From NCBI GenBank assembly GCA_013215025.1, contig JABSRR010000011.1:14322-20847 (forward strand): a DNA stretch of 6,526 nt, read 5' to 3'. Below are positions 1 to 6,358 of the stretch, piece by piece. Both the position numbers and the translations under genes were made by a program. Under the pieces are notes generated by a model. That model saw only the letters and a program-made list of their open reading frames with translations, had not been told where the DNA came from and made no database searches. The number at the start of each line of letters is the position of its first letter. Within the stretch, counting starts at the first letter, position 1. The stretch is from Pseudomonadales bacterium (GTDB taxonomy: Bacteria > Pseudomonadota > Gammaproteobacteria > Pseudomonadales > DT-91).

Positions 1-44
1 AGCACAGACAAACAGCAGCAATAATCAGCAACCGGAAAGCCCCA

Positions 45-491
45 ATGAGCGAGTTAGTTAGTCAAGTAAAGCAGGCAATGAAAGATGCCATGCGTGCCAA
101 GCAAAAAGAGCGCCTTTCAACAATTCGTATGATTCAAGCTGAGTTTAAGCGGGTTGAGGTGGATGAACGGATTGACGTTGATGATACACGCGCCCTTGCC
201 ATTCTCGACAAAATGGCCAAGCAACGCCGCGATGCTGCCAAACAATACCTTGAGGCCGAGCGACCTGAATTAGCTGCAAAAGAAGAAGCTGAAATTGCCG
301 TCCTGCAAGACTTCCTGCCGCAGCAGCTTTCTGATGCAGAAATCGCAACCATTATCGAGCAAGCTATAGAAAGCACTGGCGCCAGCGGCATGCAAGATAT
401 GGGCAAATTGATGGGTGCGGTAAAACCGCAAGTCCAAGGCCGGGCTGATATGGGCACGGTAAGCCAACTCGTGAAAGCAAAGCTCGCTTAA
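45..491 (+). CDS. yqeY: YqeY/GatB-C-terminal-domain protein
   Basis: The 148-residue product is a complete, highly charged, mostly helical protein of the GatB_Yqey family, whose members are usually about 147-150 residues. The opening SELVSQVKQAMKDAMRAK, the central KMAKQRRDAAKQYLEAERPE segment, the LQDFLPQQLSDAEI stretch and the C-terminal GKLMGAVKPQVQGRADMG segment are what I recognise. The family resembles the tRNA-interacting tail of the amidotransferase subunit GatB. A tRNA-related role is inferred from that resemblance; no reaction is established. There is no signal peptide or membrane segment, so it should be cytosolic. The ATG at 45 is preceded by a purine-rich GGAAAG (34-39), and the family N-terminus begins here. 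The frame stays open to the left edge of the window, so no upstream stop proves the start. It lies before dnaG, as in Pseudomonas-type genomes. Confidence 0.95.
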   Translation: MSELVSQVKQAMKDAMRAKQKERLSTIRMIQAEFKRVEVDERIDVDDTRALAILDKMAKQRRDAAKQYLEAERPELAAKEEAEIAVLQDFLPQQLSDAEIATIIEQAIESTGASGMQDMGKLMGAVKPQVQGRADMGTVSQLVKAKLA

Positions 492-638
492 ATATCTCTT
501 ATCACTGCAACTTATCGACGCCTTGCAGTCAGTCTGATTCTGATAGTCGGCTGTGCTGCTAAACATATTGCTATAGATACTGCTATTAAGTTATTTGATT
601 CTTTGTCTCAGCACGGTAAGGAATCTAAGTACTGCTAA
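492..638 (+). other. Start-less 48-codon lipoprotein-like frame
   Basis: Directly after the yqeY stop, in the same frame, there are 48 sense codons ending in TAA at 636-638. The translation looks like a lipoprotein export signal: two arginines, a hydrophobic stretch and a lipobox-like end (RRLAVSLILIVGC), then a polar tail of 27 residues. No ATG or GTG occurs, and the only TTG falls near the end, well after the signal-like part. It could only be made from an unusual start (ATA, ATC, ATT or CTG) or by reading through the yqeY stop. Three ATA codons in 48 is unlike the neighbouring genes. It may be a decayed small gene or chance; I do not assign a function. Confidence 0.2.
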
Positions 639-816
639 TCTTTAGATTGTGCAATGATCCTAGGCCTCTCAATTTTCTGGAGTCTCTAAGTATTTCAGCG
701 CTTATAGCGAGTTAGCAAGGCCAGTAAACATTCGCCATCCAAGGCAATGACAAGAATCACTCAGCTCATCACTGATCGCCATTGCCAGTCACTGGCTTAA
801 TCGCTAAAATTTCCTC
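492..816. other. yqeY-dnaG intergenic region
   Basis: This 325-bp stretch has no gene I can support firmly. Its first part (492-638) is an open frame without a normal start codon and is described separately. It contains two weak hairpins: ACTGCAA/TTGCAGT (504-510 with 523-529) and AATCTAA/TTAGATT (622-628 with 642-648). Neither is followed by a T-run, so I do not call a terminator. The last 35 bases hold the predicted dnaG promoter. No tRNA, riboswitch or repeat family was recognised. Since no terminator is visible, yqeY transcripts may continue into dnaG. Confidence 0.6.
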
Positions 817-817
817 A
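782..817 (+). promoter_or_regulatory. Predicted dnaG promoter, TSS at or beside the ATG
   Basis: TTGCCA (782-787, five of six matches to the sigma70 -35 consensus) is separated by exactly 17 bp from TAAAAT (805-810, five of six matches to the -10 consensus). The normal distance of about 7 bases puts the transcription start at or next to A817, the first base of the dnaG start codon. The -35 box lies inside a small palindrome, GCCAG-TCA-CTGGC (784-796), which could bind a regulator. The call rests on consensus match and spacing alone. Confidence 0.6.
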
Positions 818-2715
818 TGGACACTCCCTCGCGCGGCAAAATTCCGCAGTCTTTTATTGATGATATTCTAGATCGCACCGACATTGTTGATCTGATTGGC
901 TCGCGCGTAAAATTAAAAAAAACCGGACTTAATTACCAAGCCTGCTGTCCGTTTCATGATGAAAAAACCCCCTCCTTCAGCGTCAATCCAGCCAAACAAT
1001 TCTTCTACTGTTTTGGCTGTGGTGCTGGTGGCAATGCGATCAGCTTTATTATGGAGTATGAGCGCAGTGACTTTCCGGAAACCATCGAAACGCTAGCAAA
1101 AAATCTTGGCTTAGATGTACCGCGTGAGCATAACCCAGTGTTAGAGGCTAAGCGCAAGCAGCAAGCTTCACTCTACGACTTACTGCAACAGGCCAACACA
1201 TTTTACCAACAGCAACTCAAACAGCATGCGCAAAAACAAAAAGCCATCGACTACTTGAAAGGCCGTGGTTTAACCGGCGAAATAGCAAAACATTTTCAAA
1301 TTGGCTTTGCACCCGATGGCTGGGATAACTTTCTGCGAAGCGTTGATGACCATCAATCCGCTCGCACACAACAACAGCTCGATCAAGCTGGCTTGTGCGT
1401 AGTTAAGGCCGAAAATCAAAAATGCTATGACCGCTTTCGCGATCGACTGATGTTTCCGATTCGTGATAGCCGCGGCCGCACCATTGCCTTTGGTGGCCGC
1501 GCATTTGGCGACATAAAACCCAAATACTTAAACTCACCGGAAACCGCGGTATTCCATAAGCACAATGAGCTTTATGGGCTATATGAAGCACTGCAAGCGA
1601 ACCGCCATCTTGAACGGCTGATTATGGTTGAGGGTTATATGGATGTGGTGGCGCTCGCCCAGTTCGGCATCAATTGGGCCGTTGCAACGCTGGGCACATC
1701 GGCCGGCGCCGATCATATGCGAAAAGTGTTTCGCCATTGTAATGAGGTGATTTTTTGCTTCGACGGTGACGCTGCAGGGCGCAAAGCGGCAACTAGAGCC
1801 ATGGATGCTGTACTGCCGCAGATGCAAACAGGGCGTAAAGCTAAGTTTTTATTCTTACCTGAGGGGCACGACCCTGACTCATTAATCCGTGAAATTGGCG
1901 AACAGCGCTTTCAATATTTGATTGATGATGCACCGACGCTATCCGAGCACTTATTTACATCGTTAGCCGATGGCTTGCAGCTAGCTAAAGCCGACGACAA
2001 AGCAGCCTTCACACATCGTTTAATTCCTAAAGCTGCGCTGATCGAAGAAGGCAGTTTTAAAGATTTTATCCTACAAGATTTAGCATTTAAAGCTGGCATC
2101 AACCTAGACATCATGCGTCGCGCGCTGATCGAGGCTGCACCAAAATCTTCAGCAAATGATGCATCCACGCACTATGATGTATCGTCTAATGCACCTTCCA
2201 ATATGCCGGCACCGCCACAGCGCGAAAAATTGCCTCGCGATGATTTTTCGCCGCGATTGGTAGTGCCCGATTATACCCCGCTTTTAGCTGCTGGTTTGTT
2301 GGCAATATTCCTGCCCGATGTGATCAAACAACATGATCTTAGCTTGCCAAACACAAAGGCATCAGCCGACCCCAGCCCCCATCTACAGGCGCTGGCCGAA
2401 ATCATTCAAGATATCAAACAGAGCGAACAGCCTACCTCTACCGCATTAATTGGCAAATGGCAGGCAAAAAATCCCGACGCTATTCGGCCGCTCCTTGCCT
2501 ACTATATTCTTGAGCTCGACATGGACAATCCCGAGCTGCATCAGGCTGAGCTGATGGATGCTTTTGAACGCCTAAACCTGGCGGATCAACGGGCTAAAAA
2601 TATGGCGCTGATAGAAGACTTACCCAACGATGCCAGCAGCCTCAGCAGCCTTAGCCCCGAGCAACAAAGCCAGTTTTTGGCACTCTTTGTGCAGGAAAGC
2701 AGCGACACAGAATAA
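817..2715 (+). CDS. dnaG: DNA primase DnaG
   Basis: This is the replicative primase, which makes the short RNA primers extended by DNA polymerase III and is recruited by the DnaB helicase. The N-terminal zinc-binding domain shows C44, H47, C65 and C68. The RNA-polymerase core contains AFGGR (224-228) and KPKYLNSPET (234-243). The TOPRIM fold carries E272 in EGYMD and the metal-binding aspartates D316 and D318 in FDGDAAG, equivalent to E265, D309 and D311 of E. coli. A polar, proline-rich linker (about 442-480) leads to a divergent helicase-binding domain (about 485-632). At 632 residues it is longer than the E. coli protein (581), mostly in the linker and C-terminus. An in-frame TAA at 805-807 and no other start between it and 817 fix the ATG. 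There is no Shine-Dalgarno sequence before it, in keeping with the predicted leaderless mRNA. All key residues are intact. Confidence 0.98.
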   Translation: MDTPSRGKIPQSFIDDILDRTDIVDLIGSRVKLKKTGLNYQACCPFHDEKTPSFSVNPAKQFFYCFGCGAGGNAISFIMEYERSDFPETIETLAKNLGLDVPREHNPVLEAKRKQQASLYDLLQQANTFYQQQLKQHAQKQKAIDYLKGRGLTGEIAKHFQIGFAPDGWDNFLRSVDDHQSARTQQQLDQAGLCVVKAENQKCYDRFRDRLMFPIRDSRGRTIAFGGRAFGDIKPKYLNSPETAVFHKHNELYGLYEALQANRHLERLIMVEGYMDVVALAQFGINWAVATLGTSAGADHMRKVFRHCNEVIFCFDGDAAGRKAATRAMDAVLPQMQTGRKAKFLFLPEGHDPDSLIREIGEQRFQYLIDDAPTLSEHLFTSLADGLQLAKADDKAAFTHRLIPKAALIEEGSFKDFILQDLAFKAGINLDIMRRALIEAAPKSSANDASTHYDVSSNAPSNMPAPPQREKLPRDDFSPRLVVPDYTPLLAAGLLAIFLPDVIKQHDLSLPNTKASADPSPHLQALAEIIQDIKQSEQPTSTALIGKWQAKNPDAIRPLLAYYILELDMDNPELHQAELMDAFERLNLADQRAKNMALIEDLPNDASSLSSLSPEQQSQFLALFVQESSDTE

Positions 2716-2737
2716 AACAGCTAAAACTTTGTTATTA

Positions 2738-2770
2738 CTAGAAAAAAAATTGCATTTCTTGCCCCATTTT
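2738..2770 (+). promoter_or_regulatory. Possible heat-shock (sigma32-type) promoter for rpoD
   Basis: CCCCATTT at 2762-2769 matches the sigma32 -10 consensus CCCCATnT completely and is followed by TA, as in many heat-shock promoters. The best -35 partner is CTAGAAA (2738-2744), one mismatch from CTTGAAA. The spacer of about 17 bp after it is longer than usual for sigma32. E. coli rpoD is known to have a heat-shock promoter, located within dnaG, which makes the idea reasonable. The start would fall near 2776, giving a leader of about 80 nt. Confidence 0.35.
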
Positions 2771-2784
2771 ACGTATGAATATAG

Positions 2785-2819
2785 TAGCTGATTGCGCAAT
2801 AGCTGCTATAATATGCGGC
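2785..2819 (+). promoter_or_regulatory. rpoD extended -10 promoter with 10-bp palindrome
   Basis: TGC followed by a perfect TATAAT (2804-2812) forms an extended -10 promoter. No good -35 hexamer lies 16-18 bp upstream, which extended -10 promoters tolerate. The predicted start is near 2819, giving a leader of about 37 nt. The spacer region contains the perfect palindrome ATTGCGCAAT (2791-2800), flanked by a direct TAGCTG repeat (2785-2790 and 2800-2805). A protein bound there would sit in the RNA-polymerase footprint, so this is a candidate operator. No known regulator site was recognised. Confidence 0.6.
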
Positions 2820-2855
2820 TAATTTTTTCATCCATCAGATTACCGGTCCTAAAAC

Positions 2856-4676
2856 ATGTCGGAACAAGCCAGCCAATCTAGAATAAAAGACCTTATCGCA
2901 CGCGGTAAAGAACAAGGCTACCTCACTTACGCGGAAGTAAACGACCACTTACCTGAAGATATCTCCGAAGCCGATCAAGTTGAAGATATCATCCAAATGA
3001 TCAACGATATGGGCATTCAAGTTTTTGAGAATGCGCCTGATGCCGAAACCATATTGATGGAAGAAGGCGATACCTCGGCTGACGAAATTGCCGCCGCTGA
3101 GGCTGCCGCCGCACTTGCCGCAGTCGAGACCGACCTAGGCCGCACGACCGATCCGGTGCGCATGTATATGCGCGAGATGGGTACCGTTGAACTATTAACG
3201 CGCGAAGGTGAAATTGCCATCGCCAAGCGTATCGAAGAAGGCACCCGCGATCTATTGCATGCACTCGCCTACTACCCTGGCGCAGTATTACAAACGCTAG
3301 ATACTTATGACCGCGTAGCAACCGAAGAAGCTCGCCTTGAAGATATTCTTATTGGCTACCTCAATCCAACCGACGACGTTCCTGAAGCTAAGCCGCAAGG
3401 TTTCTCAGAGCCGCAAGAAGCGGAAGACGACGAAGAGGATGAAGATGATAGCTCAGCGAATACCGGGCCAGATCCGGAGGAAGCTAAAGAGCGTTTCACC
3501 GCACTAGCTAAGCAGCATAAGAAAACTCAAAAAGCGCTCGATAAGCATGGCCGTTATCATAAAACCACGCTGAAAGAATTAGACGCTTTAGGTGAATTAT
3601 TTAAATTCTTCAAGCTAACGCCTAAAGTCATCGATCCTATTGTGGCGCAGGCGCGCGAATCTCTCACTGAGTGTCGTGCACAAGAGAGAGAAATTCAGCG
3701 TCTAGTGGTTAATAAAGCAAGAGCGCCACGCTCTGGCTTTATTAAAAGCTTCCCTGGTAATGAGACCAATATTGACTGGATTGACGAATTTATCGCTAAA
3801 CACGCCAAGCACGGTGAAAGCCTTGAGCAGGTGCGTGAAGACGTTGCGCGCCTTCAGCGCAAGCTGATTGCGCTCGAAAACGACACTGGCCTTGCTATCA
3901 GCGATATTAAAGATATTAACCGTCGCATGTCGATTGGTGAAGCACGTGCCCGTCGCGCGAAAAAAGAAATGGTAGAAGCCAACTTACGTCTGGTTATCTC
4001 GATCGCTAAAAAATACACCAACCGCGGTCTGCAATTCCTTGACCTGATTCAAGAAGGCAATATTGGCCTGATGAAAGCAGTTGACAAGTTTGAATACCGC
4101 CGAGGCTATAAGTTTTCCACGTACGCCACATGGTGGATTCGTCAGGCAATTACTCGCTCAATTGCCGACCAAGCACGTACGATTCGTATTCCGGTACACA
4201 TGATCGAGACGATCAATAAGCTTAACCGCATCTCACGTCAAATGTTGCAAGAGATGGGTCGCGAGCCTACTCCAGAAGAGCTAGGTGAACGTCTAGACAT
4301 GCCTGAAGATAAGGTCCGTAAAGTGCTGAAAATCGCCAAAGAACCTATCTCGATGGAAACGCCAATCGGTGATGATGAAGATTCGCATCTTGGTGACTTT
4401 ATTGAAGACACCACGATTACCCAGCCGGTTGATAACGCTACGTCAACCAGCTTGTCAGATTCAACACGTGAAGTCTTGGGCGGCCTTACGGCGCGCGAAG
4501 CGAAAGTATTACGCATGCGCTTTGGTATCGATATGAATACCGACCACACCTTAGAAGAAGTTGGTAAGCAGTTTGATGTCACCCGTGAGCGGATTCGTCA
4601 AATAGAAGCCAAGGCTCTGCGCAAACTACGCCACCCTTCTCGCTCTGACCATCTGCGCAGCTTTATTGACGAGTAA
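2856..4676 (+). CDS. rpoD: RNA polymerase primary sigma factor RpoD (sigma70)
   Basis: This is the housekeeping sigma factor that directs core RNA polymerase to -35/-10 promoters and melts the -10 region. Region 1.1 spans about 1-80 ([20 protein letters not shown]). Region 1.2 begins at [21 protein letters not shown] (99-119). The non-conserved insert includes an acidic run (about 188-198). Regions 2.1-2.4 cover about 372-445 and include W426 and W427 plus Q430 and T433, equivalent to the -10-reading Q437 and T440 of E. coli. Region 3 follows, then region 4 (about 543-600), where R577, E578 and R581 of the helix-turn-helix match the -35-reading residues of E. coli. Its 606 residues compare with 613 in E. 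coli. An in-frame TAA at 2850-2852 fixes the ATG. No clear Shine-Dalgarno sequence precedes it, and the leader is U-rich. The stop codon lies in a 19-bp tandem duplication. Confidence 0.99.
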   Translation: MSEQASQSRIKDLIARGKEQGYLTYAEVNDHLPEDISEADQVEDIIQMINDMGIQVFENAPDAETILMEEGDTSADEIAAAEAAAALAAVETDLGRTTDPVRMYMREMGTVELLTREGEIAIAKRIEEGTRDLLHALAYYPGAVLQTLDTYDRVATEEARLEDILIGYLNPTDDVPEAKPQGFSEPQEAEDDEEDEDDSSANTGPDPEEAKERFTALAKQHKKTQKALDKHGRYHKTTLKELDALGELFKFFKLTPKVIDPIVAQARESLTECRAQEREIQRLVVNKARAPRSGFIKSFPGNETNIDWIDEFIAKHAKHGESLEQVREDVARLQRKLIALENDTGLAISDIKDINRRMSIGEARARRAKKEMVEANLRLVISIAKKYTNRGLQFLDLIQEGNIGLMKAVDKFEYRRGYKFSTYATWWIRQAITRSIADQARTIRIPVHMIETINKLNRISRQMLQEMGREPTPEELGERLDMPEDKVRKVLKIAKEPISMETPIGDDEDSHLGDFIEDTTITQPVDNATSTSLSDSTREVLGGLTAREAKVLRMRFGIDMNTDHTLEEVGKQFDVTRERIRQIEAKALRKLRHPSRSDHLRSFIDE

Positions 4677-4696
4677 CAGCCTTATTGACGAGCAAC
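4659..4696 (+). repeat. 19-bp tandem near-duplication across the rpoD stop
   Basis: AGCTTTATTGACGAGTAAC (4659-4677) is followed at once by AGCCTTATTGACGAGCAAC (4678-4696): two copies of a 19-bp unit with two differences, both T to C. The first copy encodes the last codons of rpoD and its TAA. In the second copy the matching TAA has become CAA. Because 19 is not a multiple of three, the second copy is out of frame with rpoD and lies wholly in the 3' untranslated region. Confidence 0.85.
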
Positions 4697-4714
4697 AACA
4701 TTAAACGGCGCAAA

Positions 4715-4753
4715 ATCGATGGCCAATGGGCCTGCTAAATTTGCCCCGTCGAT
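4715..4753 (+). other. Possible stem-loop in the rpoD 3' untranslated region
   Basis: ATCGATGG (4715-4722) can pair with CCGTCGAT (4746-4753), an 8-bp stem with one G-U pair. The interior offers an alternative short pairing, GGGC (4728-4731) with GCCC (4743-4746), which shares one base with the outer stem. I do not recognise a riboswitch; in particular I see no glycine-riboswitch core despite the amino-acid transporter downstream. It may simply be a 3'-end structure ahead of the terminator. Confidence 0.35.
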
Positions 4754-4769
4754 CTAAATTACGTACTCT

Positions 4770-4794
4770 AAAGCCAGCTTTTGCTGGTTTTTTT
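4770..4794 (+). terminator. Rho-independent terminator after rpoD
   Basis: CCAGC (4774-4778), a TTTT loop and GCTGG (4783-4787) form a stem that extends outward through a G-U pair and three A-T pairs. A run of seven T residues follows (4788-4794). This is a classical intrinsic terminator. It ends rpoD transcription only 13 bases before the start codon of the symporter gene. Confidence 0.85.
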
Positions 4795-4807
4795 GTAAGG
4801 ATCGAAT

Positions 4808-6166
4808 ATGACTACTCTCTCTGCTTTACTCTCAACCCTTAACGGTATTGTTTGGGGCCCACTGATGCTGTGCTTAATTCTTGGCACCGGCATTTTCTTA
4901 ACTCTGGGCCTCAAAGCCATGCCCATTAGTCAACTTGGCCAAGCGTTTAAACTGCTTTGGCAAGGTCGCCAGAGCCAACACACCCAGCACGGGGAAATCA
5001 CCCCATTCAACGCCTTAATGACCTCGCTGTCGGCGACCGTGGGCACCGGCAATATCGCAGGCGTCGCAACAGCCATTGCGCTAGGTGGCCCTGGCGCAGT
5101 ATTTTGGATGTGGATTACCGCCCTAGTTGGTATGGCAACCAAATACGCAGAGGCCTTGCTGGCGCTGCACTACCGCGAAACTAACAGTCAAGGTGAGCAT
5201 GTTGGCGGGCCCATGTACTATATTAAAAACGGGCTCGGTAAAAATTGGCAGTGGCTAGGCTGGGCTTTTGCATTTTTTGGCTTTATTGCCGCTTTTGGCA
5301 TTGGCAATACGGTACAGGCCAACTCTGTTGCCGATGGTCTGACCGCCACATTTGGTCTTAATAAAACCCTTTATGGCCTTATCTTAATGGCCGTTGTCGC
5401 AACAGTTATCCTTGGCGGGGTTAAGCGCATTGCGCAAGTCGCGGGTAAATTAGTACCCCTGATGGCCGTCGCCTATTTAGCGGCGGGGCTTATCATTATT
5501 GCATTGAATGTGAGTGCGCTACCGGCAGCTTTTGCACTGATTGTTAAATCCGCTTTTACTGGCCATGCAGCTACCGGCGGCTTTGCCGGTGCCGCGATGA
5601 TTGCGGCAATTCGCTTTGGTGTGGCACGCGGCATCTTTTCCAACGAAGCGGGGCTTGGCTCGGCACCTATCGCACATGCACATGCACAAACCAATAACCC
5701 CGTAGAGCAAGGCAAAATTGCCATGCTCGGCACTTTTATCGATACCATCGTTATCTGCTCAATCACCGCCTTTGCCATTGTTTTAAGCGGCGTATGGCAA
5801 ACTGGCGCATCCGGCGCACCACTTACAGCAGCGGCGTTTGATTCGGCTTTACCGGGGCTTGGCGCCTATATTGTCGCGATTGGCTTGGCCGTATTTGCAT
5901 TTACCACCATTATCGGCTGGAGTGTCTATGGCGAGCGCTGCGCCAGTTACCTATTTGGCGAAAAAATTGTACTTCCCTTCCGTATTGCTTGGATTCTCGC
6001 GGTACCGGTGGGCGCGATTGCACAGCTAGACTTTATCTGGCTATTAGCCGATACCTTCAATGCGTTAATGGCTATACCCAATCTGATCGCATTATTATTG
6101 CTGAGCCCTGTGGTATTCAAACTGAGTCGCGCTGCACTCGGCGAGAGCAAACTGACTACAGATTGA
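4808..6166 (+). CDS. Sodium:alanine/glycine symporter, AGCS family
   Basis: This inner-membrane transporter takes up alanine and/or glycine with sodium. The 452-residue protein is strongly hydrophobic, with roughly eleven membrane segments. The family signature GGPGAVFWMWITALVG lies at 93-108, just after the conserved GTGNIAG (79-85). Other family hallmarks are GGPMYYIKNGLG (133-144), Q170 in GNTVQANS, and FSNEAGLGSAPIAHAHA (277-293). The length is normal for AGCS proteins. The ATG at 4808 has a good Shine-Dalgarno sequence, AAGGA (4797-4801), six bases upstream, directly behind the rpoD terminator. I found no convincing promoter between rpoD and this gene. The function is unrelated to its neighbours, so it is probably an independent unit. 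Substrate choice among alanine, glycine and D-alanine cannot be told from the sequence, so I give no gene symbol. Confidence 0.95.
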   Translation: MTTLSALLSTLNGIVWGPLMLCLILGTGIFLTLGLKAMPISQLGQAFKLLWQGRQSQHTQHGEITPFNALMTSLSATVGTGNIAGVATAIALGGPGAVFWMWITALVGMATKYAEALLALHYRETNSQGEHVGGPMYYIKNGLGKNWQWLGWAFAFFGFIAAFGIGNTVQANSVADGLTATFGLNKTLYGLILMAVVATVILGGVKRIAQVAGKLVPLMAVAYLAAGLIIIALNVSALPAAFALIVKSAFTGHAATGGFAGAAMIAAIRFGVARGIFSNEAGLGSAPIAHAHAQTNNPVEQGKIAMLGTFIDTIVICSITAFAIVLSGVWQTGASGAPLTAAAFDSALPGLGAYIVAIGLAVFAFTTIIGWSVYGERCASYLFGEKIVLPFRIAWILAVPVGAIAQLDFIWLLADTFNALMAIPNLIALLLLSPVVFKLSRAALGESKLTTD

Positions 6167-6177
6167 TCATCATCCGC

Positions 6178-6210
6178 TAAAGTGCTAGCCAGAGTTTAGC
6201 TAGCACTTTA
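6178..6210 (+). terminator. Perfect 12-bp inverted repeat after the symporter gene
   Basis: TAAAGTGCTAGC (6178-6189) and GCTAGCACTTTA (6199-6210) are exact complements around a 9-base loop, 11 bases after the symporter stop. The transcript would form a stable hairpin ending in UUUAUAAU. That is only a modest U-run, so termination may be partial. The same bases carry the tRNA promoter, so the repeat could instead be an operator. Confidence 0.5.
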
Positions 6211-6221
6211 TAATCGCGCAT
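6186..6221 (+). promoter_or_regulatory. tRNA-Ile2 promoter with GC-rich discriminator
   Basis: TAGCCA (6186-6191, four of six consensus matches) and a perfect TATAAT (6209-6214) are spaced by 17 bp. CGCGC (6215-6219) follows the -10 box. GC-rich discriminators of this kind are typical of stable-RNA promoters under stringent, growth-rate control. The start would be near 6221, about 23 bases before the mature tRNA. Confidence 0.65.
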
Positions 6222-6243
6222 CGAATGGCAATCGCCATTTTTG

Positions 6244-6320
6244 GGGCCTGTAGCTCAGTTGGTTAGAGCACCCGACTCATAATCGGTAGGTCCACAGTTC
6301 AAGTCTGTGCAGGCCCACCA
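6244..6320 (+). tRNA. tRNA-Ile2 (CAU anticodon, lysidine-modified)
   Basis: This is a complete 77-nt tRNA with an encoded CCA (6318-6320). The acceptor stem GGGCCTG/CAGGCCC pairs fully. The D arm is GCTC/GAGC and the T arm CACAG/CTGTG with loop TTCAAGT. The anticodon loop CTCATAA carries CAT at 6278-6280. CAU tRNAs may be initiator Met, elongator Met or Ile2. The fully paired first base pair and the anticodon stem lacking three G-C pairs exclude the initiator. C4-G69 and C5-G68 in the acceptor stem are recognition features for the lysidine synthetase TilS, and the body resembles E. coli ileX. It therefore probably reads AUA as isoleucine after C34 is changed to lysidine. The first anticodon-stem pair is a C-T mismatch (6271 with 6287); the same position is a weak G-U in E. 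coli ileX. Confidence 0.9.
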
Positions 6321-6358
6321 TTTCCTATAGCTTTCTATTCACTATCTCTCTCAGAGAT

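Noticed and set aside
1..44. Possible 3' end of rpsU or another upstream gene
   Set aside because: None of the three forward frames gives the expected basic S21 C-terminus, and the segment is too short to assign.
504..529. Hairpin ACTGCAA/TTGCAGT as a yqeY terminator
   Set aside because: It has a 12-base loop and no T-run after it.
622..648. Hairpin AATCTAA/TTAGATT as a terminator
   Set aside because: It is AT-rich, has a 13-base loop and no following T-run.
3001..3321. 106-codon minus-strand frame opposite rpoD
   Set aside because: It lies wholly within the conserved rpoD coding region, its translation is arginine-rich and protein-unlike, and no start signal is seen. The other antisense frames over yqeY, dnaG, rpoD and the symporter were rejected for the same reason.
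4685..4713. TTGACG (4685-4690) as a -35 box for the symporter
   Set aside because: The hexamer is part of the duplicated rpoD end, and no -10-like sequence lies 16-18 bp downstream.
4677..4807. Glycine riboswitch controlling the symporter
   Set aside because: Such riboswitches often precede AGCS genes, but the conserved core is not visible and the leader is too short for a typical one.
4957..5184. 75-codon plus-strand frame within the symporter gene
   Set aside because: It is an out-of-frame shadow of a conserved membrane-protein region that includes the family signature.
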